From an uncultured Peptococcaceae bacterium (GTDB lineage Bacteria > Bacillota > Peptococcia > Peptococcales > Peptococcaceae): DNA of 38,070 nucleotides. Below are positions 1-6,612 of the stretch, in pieces (position 1 is the stretch's first letter; each line of letters starts with the position of its first letter). The notes beneath the pieces were generated by a model that worked only from the letters and a program-made list of their open reading frames with translations, was not told the origin of the DNA and searched no databases. The stretch is from positions 1 to 38,070 of the forward strand of contig CABUKW010000011.1 of the NCBI GenBank assembly GCA_902492275.1, given 5' to 3'. A program made the position numbers and the translations under genes.

Positions 1-1
1 C

Positions 2-658
2 AACCGGATGGATGATACTTTGTATGTATTGGGTTCTGTCATGGGGCCGCACCCGTTCCCAATGATTGTGCGTGATTTCCAAAAAATTATTGGGGAAGAA
101 GTGCGCACGCAATTGCTGGAAAAGGAAGGGCGTCTACCTGATGCGGTGTTAGCCTGTGTGGGCGGCGGCAGCAATTCCATGGGACTATTTTATGACTTTA
201 TCAATGAGCCGTCGGTGCGGCTGATTGGCTGTGAAGCAGCCGGTCTTGGCGTAGATACAGATAAAAATGCAGCCAGTGTAGCCAACGGCAAGTTGGGCAT
301 TTTCCACGGTATGAAATCTTATTTTTGCCAGGATGAATATGGTCAAATTGCGCCGGTATATTCCATCTCTGCTGGTTTGGATTATCCGGGTGTGGGACCG
401 GAACACGCCAATCTGCATGATTTGGGCCGTGCCCAATATGTTCCGGTGACCGATGAAGAAGCAGTAGAGGCTTTTGAATATTTATCTCGTGTAGAAGGAA
501 TTATTCCAGCCATTGAAAGCGCGCATGCCGTTGCGTATGCGAAGAAGTTAGCCAAGGAAATGACACCAGAGCAAATTATGGTAATTTGTTTGTCTGGTCG
601 AGGAGATAAAGATGTGGCAGCCATTGCCCGTTATAGAGGAGTGGATTTATATGAATAA
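2..658 (+). CDS. trpB: Tryptophan synthase beta chain, C-terminal part
   Basis: This is the end of TrpB, the PLP-dependent subunit that condenses indole with serine to make tryptophan. The window begins inside the gene and the frame is open from base 2. The stretch LGSVMGPHPFPMIVRDFQ and the phosphate-binding glycine run GGGSNSMG are typical of TrpB. The N-terminal half with the PLP lysine lies outside the window. The stop codon overlaps the start of trpA by 8 bases, as expected for translationally coupled subunits of one complex. Identification is firm; only completeness is unknown. Confidence 0.96.
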   Translation, partial: NRMDDTLYVLGSVMGPHPFPMIVRDFQKIIGEEVRTQLLEKEGRLPDAVLACVGGGSNSMGLFYDFINEPSVRLIGCEAAGLGVDTDKNAASVANGKLGIFHGMKSYFCQDEYGQIAPVYSISAGLDYPGVGPEHANLHDLGRAQYVPVTDEEAVEAFEYLSRVEGIIPAIESAHAVAYAKKLAKEMTPEQIMVICLSGRGDKDVAAIARYRGVDLYE

Positions 659-1430
659 GATACAGCAGGCTTTTTCTAATGGCAAAGCGTTTATTCCGTT
701 TGTAACTGCCGGCGATCCAGATTTGGCTACTACCGAAACTTTAATTGTAGCCATGGCGCAGGCAGGAGCTGACATTATTGAGATTGGCATTCCTTTTTCT
801 GACCCAATTGCAGAAGGGCCGGTTATTCAAGAAGCCGATGTGCGTGCTCTAGCAGCAGGCACTACCACTGACAAAATTTTTGATATGGTGAAACGAGTTC
901 GTCAGCAGACCACGGTACCCTTAGTATTTATGACTTATATGAATCCAGTGTTTTCCTATGGAATTGACCGTTTTATGAAAAACAGCCGCGAGGCTGGTAT
1001 TGACGCCATTATTGTGCCCGATGTGCCTTTTGAAGAAAAAACAGAATTATTAGCAGGCTGTCGCGCCAATGATATTGCATTAATTTCTATGATTGCGCCA
1101 ACATCGGCAGATCGAGTGCAAAAAATTGCCGCTGAAGCAGAAGGCTTCTTGTATTGTGTATCTTCGCTAGGTGTTACGGGGATGCGCGCACAGATTAATA
1201 CCAATATTGGTCAGTTAATTCAAAATGTAAAGCAGGTAAGTACGATTCCCTGTGCTATTGGTTTTGGCATTTCTAATCCGCAGCAGGCTGTGGAAATGGC
1301 GAAGTTGTCCGATGGTGTCATTTGTGGAAGCGCCATTGTAAAAATTGTTGCTGAACACGGAAAAGATAGTGTAGGGCCGGTGTCCGATTTCGTTTGCGCA
1401 ATGAAAAAAGCGGTAGCGGCAGTAAAATAG
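651..1430 (+). CDS. trpA: Tryptophan synthase alpha chain
   Basis: TrpA cleaves indole-3-glycerol phosphate to indole and glyceraldehyde-3-phosphate and channels indole to TrpB. The 259-residue product has the usual family length and a TIM-barrel pattern. Visible motifs include FVTAGDPDL near the N-terminus, EIGIPFSDPIAEGPVIQ with the catalytic Glu, and GFGISNPQQA with the phosphate-binding loop near the C-terminus. An upstream in-frame ATG at 612 lies inside trpB; I chose 651 because AGAGGAGTGG sits just before it and the protein then starts like other TrpA proteins. It is the last gene of its operon, since a terminator follows at once. Confidence 0.97.
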   Translation: MNKIQQAFSNGKAFIPFVTAGDPDLATTETLIVAMAQAGADIIEIGIPFSDPIAEGPVIQEADVRALAAGTTTDKIFDMVKRVRQQTTVPLVFMTYMNPVFSYGIDRFMKNSREAGIDAIIVPDVPFEEKTELLAGCRANDIALISMIAPTSADRVQKIAAEAEGFLYCVSSLGVTGMRAQINTNIGQLIQNVKQVSTIPCAIGFGISNPQQAVEMAKLSDGVICGSAIVKIVAEHGKDSVGPVSDFVCAMKKAVAAVK

Positions 1431-1443
1431 CAAAGAATACTGA

Positions 1444-1477
1444 AAAGGCGGTGTTATTGTATAGCATCGCCTTTTTT
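1444..1477 (+). terminator. Terminator of the trp operon
   Basis: The arms AAGGCGGTG and CATCGCCTT pair with one G-U and are followed by a T run. It lies 14 bases after the trpA stop codon. Confidence 0.85.
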
Positions 1478-1519
1478 ACATAAACTAGCAATAAAAACGG
1501 ACGGCGTTAAAAATTTTTG

Positions 1520-1549
1520 TTGGCATTTCAGTTCCTACTATGGTATAAT
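1520..1549 (+). promoter_or_regulatory. Sigma-A type promoter for the coiled-coil gene
   Basis: TTGGCA and TATAAT are separated by 18 bases, about 130 bases upstream of the coiled-coil protein gene. The long leader between them has no ORF that I would trust. Confidence 0.6.
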
Positions 1550-1677
1550 ATTAAAATAACACGCGAAGATGTTGTATATATGCCAAGATAGAAACCATCT
1601 TTTTATAATCGTACCCTTCCATGTAGTTCAAAAGATGCTAGCGGCGTATTTATTTCAAATCAAGAGGGGAGATTTAT

Positions 1678-2259
1678 ATGGATTTAGAAAAAAGTATGGA
1701 GTTGGTGTTAACAGAATTAAGGGGCTTACGGACAGATATGGATGATGTGAAATCGGACATATCGGTTTTAAAGGCTGACGTAGCAGACTTGAAGACAGAT
1801 GTAACTGCGCTAAAAACTGATGTGGCAGATTTGAAGACAGATGTAACTGCGCTAAAAACTGATGTGGCAGATTTGAAGACAGATGTAGTTGCATTAAAAA
1901 CTGATGTGGCAGATTTGAAGACAGATGTAGCTGCTCTAAAAACTGACGTAGCAGATTTGAAGACGGATGTAGCTGTTCTAAAAACAGATGTGGCTGGCAT
2001 CAAGTCAGAGTTAAAAGTGGTAAATTCGCGCTTGGACCGCTTGGAACAGGGGCAAGCGGATATATTAGAACAGCAACAGGAACACACTGTATTGATTCAT
2101 GCCTTGATGGATGGTCAAGTGACTTTAGAAGAACGAATTGCTGATTTCCGGAAAGAATGCAATCAAAAAATCACCGTTTTGGCAGAATGGGTGTATGAGT
2201 GCGAACAGGCAACGTGCCGCAATTCTTATGACATTGCGTTGTTAAAAATGGCGAAATAG
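1678..2259 (+). CDS. Heptad-repeat coiled-coil protein
   Basis: The 193-residue product has no enzyme motif that I recognise. Residues 35-104 are five near-identical 14-residue units of the type VADLKTDVTALKTD, that is, two heptads each with hydrophobic V/L positions, so a long parallel coiled coil is expected. The tail (about 105-193) is less regular, keeps heptad character, and contains two Cys. There is no signal peptide or membrane segment, so it is probably cytosolic. An AGGGGAG ribosome binding site precedes the ATG. It stands alone between its own promoter and terminator. Similar proteins are often annotated as phage-tail-like or hypothetical coiled-coil proteins; the function is unknown. 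The antisense reading frame over the repeat is an artefact of the periodic sequence. Confidence 0.8.
   Translation: MDLEKSMELVLTELRGLRTDMDDVKSDISVLKADVADLKTDVTALKTDVADLKTDVTALKTDVADLKTDVVALKTDVADLKTDVAALKTDVADLKTDVAVLKTDVAGIKSELKVVNSRLDRLEQGQADILEQQQEHTVLIHALMDGQVTLEERIADFRKECNQKITVLAEWVYECEQATCRNSYDIALLKMAK
1780..1989 (+). repeat. Five 42-bp in-frame tandem repeats
   Basis: Five consecutive 42-bp units encode VADLKTD plus a second heptad that varies at two or three residues. The length is a multiple of three, so gain or loss of units changes coiled-coil length without a frameshift. The second and third copies are almost identical in DNA, which suggests recent expansion. Confidence 0.9.
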
Positions 2260-2265
2260 CAGTGA

Positions 2266-2302
2266 AAGAGATATGGAGTTTTTTCCGTATCTCTTTTTTA
2301 TT
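2266..2302 (+). terminator. Terminator after the coiled-coil gene
   Basis: AAGAGATATGGA pairs with TCCGTATCTCTT around a short T-rich loop and is followed by T residues, directly after the stop codon at 2259. Confidence 0.8.
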
Positions 2303-2309
2303 TTCTGGA

Positions 2310-2345
2310 AAATAAAAACTGCTACACAGGATGTTTGTGCAGCAG
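2310..2345 (-). terminator. Terminator of dnaB
   Basis: Read on the minus strand, CTGCTGCACA pairs with TGTGTAGCAG (one G-U) and is followed by TTTTTATTTT. It lies about 30 bases after the dnaB stop and converges on the terminator of the opposite gene. Confidence 0.8.
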
Positions 2346-2373
2346 CGGTGAATGGTTTGGCGTTAAAGTGTTT

Positions 2374-3711
2374 TTAACCGGGCATTCTGCTGAGATTACC
2401 GAATTTGGTAAATTCTTTGCGGAAACTTAAATCTACAGAGCCGGTGGCGCCGTTTCTGTGCTTGGCAATGATAATTTCAGCCTGGCCTTTTTTGTCTGAA
2501 TCTTCATTATAATATTCATCGCGATAAATAAACATAACGATGTCGGCATCTTGTTCCAGAGAGCCGGATTCCCGTAAATGGCTCAGGCTTGGTTTTTTCT
2601 CTTGTCCCTGTTCTACCGAACGGCTTAATTGGGAGAGGGCGATAATGGGAATATCTAATTCTCTGGCTAATGCTTTCAAGCTGCGGGATATTTGTGAAAC
2701 TTCCTGCTGCCGGCTTTCAATGCGGCCGGTACTGCCCATTAATTGCAGATAGTCGATAATGATTAACCCTAAGCCCTGCTCTGTTTTTAAACGGCGGGCT
2801 TTGGCGCGTACTTCCCGCACAGAGATGGCTGGCGTATCATCAATGTAAACGGGAGCCTCCCCTAAGGGCGCTACAGCATTCACCAGGCGAATCCAGTCAT
2901 CACCATAAATGCGGCCGTTGCGTAGTGTCTGCTGGTCAATTTCTGCCAAAGAGGAAATCATACGATTGACCAGCTGCTCCTTTGACATTTCTAAGCTGAA
3001 AATGGCTACCGGCTGTTTGGTGGCCATTGCGGCATTTTGCGCCATGTTTAGAGCCAAAGCAGTTTTCCCCATAGCAGGGCGGGCAGCCAAAATGATAAAG
3101 TCTGATTTTTGCCAGCCGGAGGTCATGCGGTCTAAATCTACAAATCCTGAGGTAAGGCCGGTCAAGCCTTCTTTTTTCTGAGAAAGGATTTCCAGACGGC
3201 TCAACGACTGGTCGATGACCTCAGCCACTGGCGTTAAGCCGGAGCGGGTACGTTTTTGCGAAATCTCCAGCACCATGCGCTCCGCGTCGTCCAGAATTTT
3301 TTCTGTATCCTCTGTATCATCATAGCTGCGGTTGGAGATATTGCTGGCAATGCTGATTAAATCGCGCAGTACGGCTTTTTCCTTGACGATATTGGCGTAA
3401 TAGGCAACATTGGCGGCGTTGCCGATGGAATTGGCAATTTGGGCCACATAGGCGATTCCGCCAGCTTTCTCTAAATTGCCGTCTTTATCTAACTGGGCTG
3501 TGATAGTGACCAAGTCTACGGGCACATTTTGTTCATTCATTTTACGCATGGTAGCAAACAAAACACCATGATCGTGTCGATAGAAATCGGATTCTTTTAA
3601 TAGCGGGATTGCCTCTAAGATAGCGTCGCGGTCATTAAACATGGCTGCCAGTACGGCTTGTTCTGCTTCTAAACTCTGCGGCAGCATTTTATCACTTGTA
3701 AATTCAGCCAT
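2374..3711 (-). CDS. dnaB: Replicative DNA helicase DnaB
   Basis: This hexameric helicase (called DnaC in Bacillus) unwinds DNA ahead of the replication fork. The 445-residue length is standard. Residues 10-110 form the DnaB N-terminal domain (LPQSLEAEQAVLAAM), and residues 180-445 the RecA-like ATPase, with the P-loop RPAMGKTALA (Lys216), the Walker B stretch IIIDYLQLM, and the arginine-finger region SLSHLRESGSLEQDAD. I chose the ATG at 3711 rather than 3738 because AGGAGG lies at proper spacing before it. The gene is alone in its transcription unit, without the rplI or purA neighbours common in other Bacillota. It runs against most genes of the window. Confidence 0.97.
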   Translation of the reverse strand: MAEFTSDKMLPQSLEAEQAVLAAMFNDRDAILEAIPLLKESDFYRHDHGVLFATMRKMNEQNVPVDLVTITAQLDKDGNLEKAGGIAYVAQIANSIGNAANVAYYANIVKEKAVLRDLISIASNISNRSYDDTEDTEKILDDAERMVLEISQKRTRSGLTPVAEVIDQSLSRLEILSQKKEGLTGLTSGFVDLDRMTSGWQKSDFIILAARPAMGKTALALNMAQNAAMATKQPVAIFSLEMSKEQLVNRMISSLAEIDQQTLRNGRIYGDDWIRLVNAVAPLGEAPVYIDDTPAISVREVRAKARRLKTEQGLGLIIIDYLQLMGSTGRIESRQQEVSQISRSLKALARELDIPIIALSQLSRSVEQGQEKKPSLSHLRESGSLEQDADIVMFIYRDEYYNEDSDKKGQAEIIIAKHRNGATGSVDLSFRKEFTKFGNLSRMPG

Positions 3712-3749
3712 AAGGCGAACCTCCTGTTTCCAAATCATTTTGATAACTT

Positions 3750-3779
3750 ATTATACACTATCTGAGAAAAAAAAGACAA
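3750..3779 (-). promoter_or_regulatory. Probable dnaB promoter
   Basis: On the minus strand TTGTCT and TATAAT are separated by 18 bases, about 40 bases upstream of the dnaB start. A separate TATAAT at 3808-3813 on the plus strand may serve the divergent sirtuin gene, but no good -35 is visible for it. Confidence 0.55.
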
Positions 3780-3843
3780 TGCAGATGAGCAATTTCTATT
3801 GTTGTGCTATAATAAAGCAAATAGAATTTACGGAGTGAAGAAA

Positions 3844-4632
3844 ATGTCTAATAAAACTGATACGACATGGAACCAAGAAAAGGCGGAGCAAATTATAAAA
3901 GAATTGCGACAGGCAGAAAAAATTTTGCTGGGCGTGGGCGCAGGCTTTCCACACGCTGCCGGTGTAGATGCGCTTCCGTTGGATAAAAAATTGCATGAGA
4001 AAGAATACTGGCCCTTTTGGATGCCGTATATTGAAACGCAGAGGCTTCATAAAACTGTGCCAATGCTGTATACAAAATTGGCGCAGCTATTAGCAGGCAA
4101 GGATTATTTCATCATAGACAGTAATCCTGACGGCTTTTTGCAGCACAGCGGTTTAGAGCTTTCTCGCATTTATAAAGCGCAGGGCGACATGGCGCGGGTA
4201 CAGTGCAGTAAAAATTGCCGCAATCATACTTGGATTGGCAAACAGCATTTTCAGCAACTACAAAAAGATGCAGTCTACTTGCCAAAATGTCCCCACTGCG
4301 GCGCTCCATTGGTGATGAATGTTTATACAGGGAAAAATTTTTGCGCGGAGCCTTACCAGGAGAAAAACGAAGCATATTTTCGGTTTATTAATGGTTCTGC
4401 CCGCAACCGCCTGATTATTTTGGAGTTAGGCGTAGGTTATACCATGCCCGAATTAATTCGTTTCCCCTTTGAACAGATAACAATGAACCATAAACACGCT
4501 AAACTGATTCGTGTGAATACCATGCACCCTCTCTGCGTGGAAGAAAATCGACAGAAAGCAATTTGTGTGGGCGCCGATTTAGCACAGGTGCTGCCGGATT
4601 TGCTGGCTCGGCAGCAGAAAGGAACACGATGA
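3844..4632 (+). CDS. Divergent sirtuin (Sir2-family) protein
   Basis: The 262-residue product resembles the NAD-binding fold of Sir2 enzymes. The start LLGVGAGFPHAAG (about residues 28-40) matches the sirtuin GAG-x-S/x-x-GI loop in degenerate form. SNPDG (93-97) occupies the place of the N-x-D motif. Cys121, Cys125, Cys149 and Cys152 form the structural zinc site. The residue at the usual catalytic His position appears to be Gln113 (in AQGD), a change known from class M sirtuins, which act as protein ADP-ribosyltransferases rather than deacetylases. No macrodomain, GcvH-like or lipoate ligase gene is nearby, so the class M partner system is missing here. The start at 3844 has GGAG before it. 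The stop overlaps the next gene in ATGATGA, implying coupled translation. The activity is inference. Confidence 0.75.
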   Translation: MSNKTDTTWNQEKAEQIIKELRQAEKILLGVGAGFPHAAGVDALPLDKKLHEKEYWPFWMPYIETQRLHKTVPMLYTKLAQLLAGKDYFIIDSNPDGFLQHSGLELSRIYKAQGDMARVQCSKNCRNHTWIGKQHFQQLQKDAVYLPKCPHCGAPLVMNVYTGKNFCAEPYQEKNEAYFRFINGSARNRLIILELGVGYTMPELIRFPFEQITMNHKHAKLIRVNTMHPLCVEENRQKAICVGADLAQVLPDLLARQQKGTR

Positions 4633-5315
4633 TGACAGAAAAGATAGTTGGAAAACCGCTGCGTCAGCCTCAATTGAAGGAAGCTGATTTGCAGTTGATT
4701 GCAAATCAGGAGGATTTTCTGGCATTGTTAGAGTTAGCGGCTTATGAAGAAAGCTCCATAGAGAATTGTTTGGTGAAAGGCTTATCCTGTATAGAACTAA
4801 ATTGCCATGGCGTAACCTTTCGCAACGTTGTATTCGCCAATTGCCGTTTTTCTGCCTGCAATTTTGAAAAAGCCAGCTTTCGGTACAGTATCTTCCGTAA
4901 CAGCGATTTATCTAATTGTAATTTCAGCGATAGCTACTGGGATTGCTGTGCGCTGGAAGAAATCAAAGGACCGGGCATTTTGTGGAAGGAAAGCAGCTTG
5001 CACCATTTGCTGCTGCAACATTGTCAACTGCGCTATGCCAATTTTTCCAGAGCTATTTTGGAGATGGTGCAGTTTCAACAATGTAACTTGCAAGAATGCA
5101 GTCTGTCTAGCTGCAAGCTAAAGCAATGTCAGTGGGAAGCGTGTGATTTAAGCAGAGCGGATTTTTTCTGCACATCGCTGAAAAATCTGGACTTTTCAAC
5201 CTGCCAGATAGAAGGCTTGTTATTATCTGACAATTATAATGAATTGCAGGGGTTAACCGTGAACAGCTTGCAAGCGTTGGAATTGAGCAAGCTGTTGGGG
5301 GTAAAGGTGAAATGA
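4629..5315 (+). CDS. Cysteine-rich pentapeptide-repeat protein
   Basis: The 228-residue product is a pentapeptide-repeat protein: from about residue 50 onward it has recurrent A(D/N)LxX-type units such as CRFSACNFEKASF and CNLQECSLSS, expected to form a right-handed quadrilateral beta-helix. Cysteine is unusually frequent (well over a dozen residues), often at the outward or central positions of the repeat. The N-terminal 45 residues are not repeat-like. There is no signal peptide. Its start codon overlaps the sirtuin stop, so the two proteins are probably made together. Pentapeptide proteins include DNA mimics that protect gyrase and also many of unknown role; nothing here selects one. A strong terminator follows. 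Confidence 0.85.
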   Translation: MMTEKIVGKPLRQPQLKEADLQLIANQEDFLALLELAAYEESSIENCLVKGLSCIELNCHGVTFRNVVFANCRFSACNFEKASFRYSIFRNSDLSNCNFSDSYWDCCALEEIKGPGILWKESSLHHLLLQHCQLRYANFSRAILEMVQFQQCNLQECSLSSCKLKQCQWEACDLSRADFFCTSLKNLDFSTCQIEGLLLSDNYNELQGLTVNSLQALELSKLLGVKVK

Positions 5316-5366
5316 TTTTAGCTGGAAGAAAATTTTTTGAAAATAATAGTTAATTTCAATAGAGAG

Positions 5367-5405
5367 AAAGACAACTGTTTAGGGTCTAAACGGTTGTCTT
5401 TTTTT
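5367..5405 (+). terminator. Terminator of the sirtuin/pentapeptide operon
   Basis: AAAGACAACTGTTTA pairs with TAAACGGTTGTCTTT (one G-U) around a 4-base loop, followed by a long T run. Confidence 0.93.
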
Positions 5406-5452
5406 GCGATTAGCCAAGAGGATATTCTTATTGCTATAAAAATTTAGTTAAT

Positions 5453-6406
5453 TTAAGGATTATAGAGAGTTGGTGTGAGGCCAAACTCCTGAAGGTTCTG
5501 TAATAACAGCCAATCAAAAATTTGTCCAACAGCAGATAGCTTCCGTTTTCGAATATAGACATGGACGATTGGGATTTTATGCGTCATGGGCAAAAGAATG
5601 AGATTATCAGAATTTGTCCTGACAGCTGTTTTGAAAACCAAATCGGACGATATCGCAATTGCTCTTTTTTGAATAATGAATTCGTTGAAAATAGCCTGAC
5701 TATTGGAAGACATGAACTGCTGATACTGAATGCCTTCTTCGTCAAGTAGCTGTAATGTTAAAGGTTTATGTGTTGAAGCGGTGGCATAGGAAATTAAAGG
5801 ATATTGTGATAATTGTTTATTGGAAATGCTTTGATATTGTACGAGTGGAGAAGATATGGTAGTGAACACTTTTAAATAATCGTGACGCAAAATCAGGATT
5901 TCGTAATGATTCCAGAAGCTTGGCTCAGTAATAAAACGAATCTTGCTGTCAAGTGTAGCCAGACCGCATTCGTGTCCTGTGGCAATTAAATAATTTACAA
6001 CATCAAGTGCTTCTTTTTCTTCTAAATGAAAAGTGAGTTGTGGGCAAAGGTCCTTGAGTTGCATCAAGGTATTGTACATAAACGGGGTATAACCTGGGAT
6101 TGAGGCAGCAGAAAAAGTCCCCTTCAGTGTTTCATATTGTGATAAGATTTGTCTAGACGGAAATAGTGTTGAAATTTTTTTTGTGCGCTGACAAATCTCA
6201 CTGGCTAAATGATAAACTTTTTCACCGTCTTGTGTAAGAAAGCAGCCTGTTGTTGTACGTTCAAGCAGTTGAACACCTAGTTCGTCTTCAAGATTACAAA
6301 TGGCCTTACTAATGTTTTGTTGAGAAATATGTAAAGTTTCACTGGCTTTCCGCATGGAGTGACAGTGGGCAATTGTGATTAAATATTGTAGTTGCTCCAA
6401 GCGCAT
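5453..6406 (-). CDS. LysR-family transcriptional regulator
   Basis: The 317-residue product has the LysR winged helix-turn-helix at residues 1-60 (MRLEQLQYLITIAHC, ASETLHISQQNISKAICNLE) and a periplasmic-binding-protein-like effector domain after about residue 90. I prefer the ATG at 6406: it has AAGGGTGG before it and starts in the usual LysR way, whereas the longer frame begins with TTG at 6433. The gene is divergent from the hydrolase and transporter genes, the classic arrangement in which a LysR protein controls its neighbour and itself from the shared 206-base spacer. The effector is unknown. Confidence 0.92.
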   Translation of the reverse strand: MRLEQLQYLITIAHCHSMRKASETLHISQQNISKAICNLEDELGVQLLERTTTGCFLTQDGEKVYHLASEICQRTKKISTLFPSRQILSQYETLKGTFSAASIPGYTPFMYNTLMQLKDLCPQLTFHLEEKEALDVVNYLIATGHECGLATLDSKIRFITEPSFWNHYEILILRHDYLKVFTTISSPLVQYQSISNKQLSQYPLISYATASTHKPLTLQLLDEEGIQYQQFMSSNSQAIFNEFIIQKRAIAISSDLVFKTAVRTNSDNLILLPMTHKIPIVHVYIRKRKLSAVGQIFDWLLLQNLQEFGLTPTLYNP

Positions 6407-6549
6407 CGTTATAACCACCCTTTTAGATAACAATAGTATATTTCTTTTTAATCTCTATTATACGATACAAACGAAAATTGTCAACTAAATAGTTATCATA
6501 AATTAAGTGTTTGATTAATATTAGCAAAAATTATATATTAGAAGTATAA

Positions 6550-6561
6550 AAGTGCGCACTT
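6550..6561. promoter_or_regulatory. Perfect 12-bp palindrome, candidate LysR operator
   Basis: AAGTGCGCACTT is an exact palindrome in an otherwise AT-rich spacer between the divergent LysR gene and the hydrolase gene. It is 51 bases upstream of the hydrolase start. LysR boxes usually are T-N11-A palindromes in this kind of position, so this is a candidate binding site only. Confidence 0.45.
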
Positions 6562-6612
6562 GATTTTTGATAGCTTTAGATAATATTCGTTCAGGCGAGG
6601 GAGGTTCTTTTC

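Noticed and set aside
1674..2087. 137-residue antisense frame with repeated SVFKSAT units
   Set aside because: It exists only because the 42-bp repeat of the sense gene lacks stops in this frame. It has no ribosome binding site, and the sense product is a well-formed coiled coil.
3844..4632. Class M sirtuin operon (lipoate-linked ADP-ribosylation)
   Set aside because: The protein has some class M features, but the macrodomain, GcvH-like and lipoate ligase genes that define the operon are not present.
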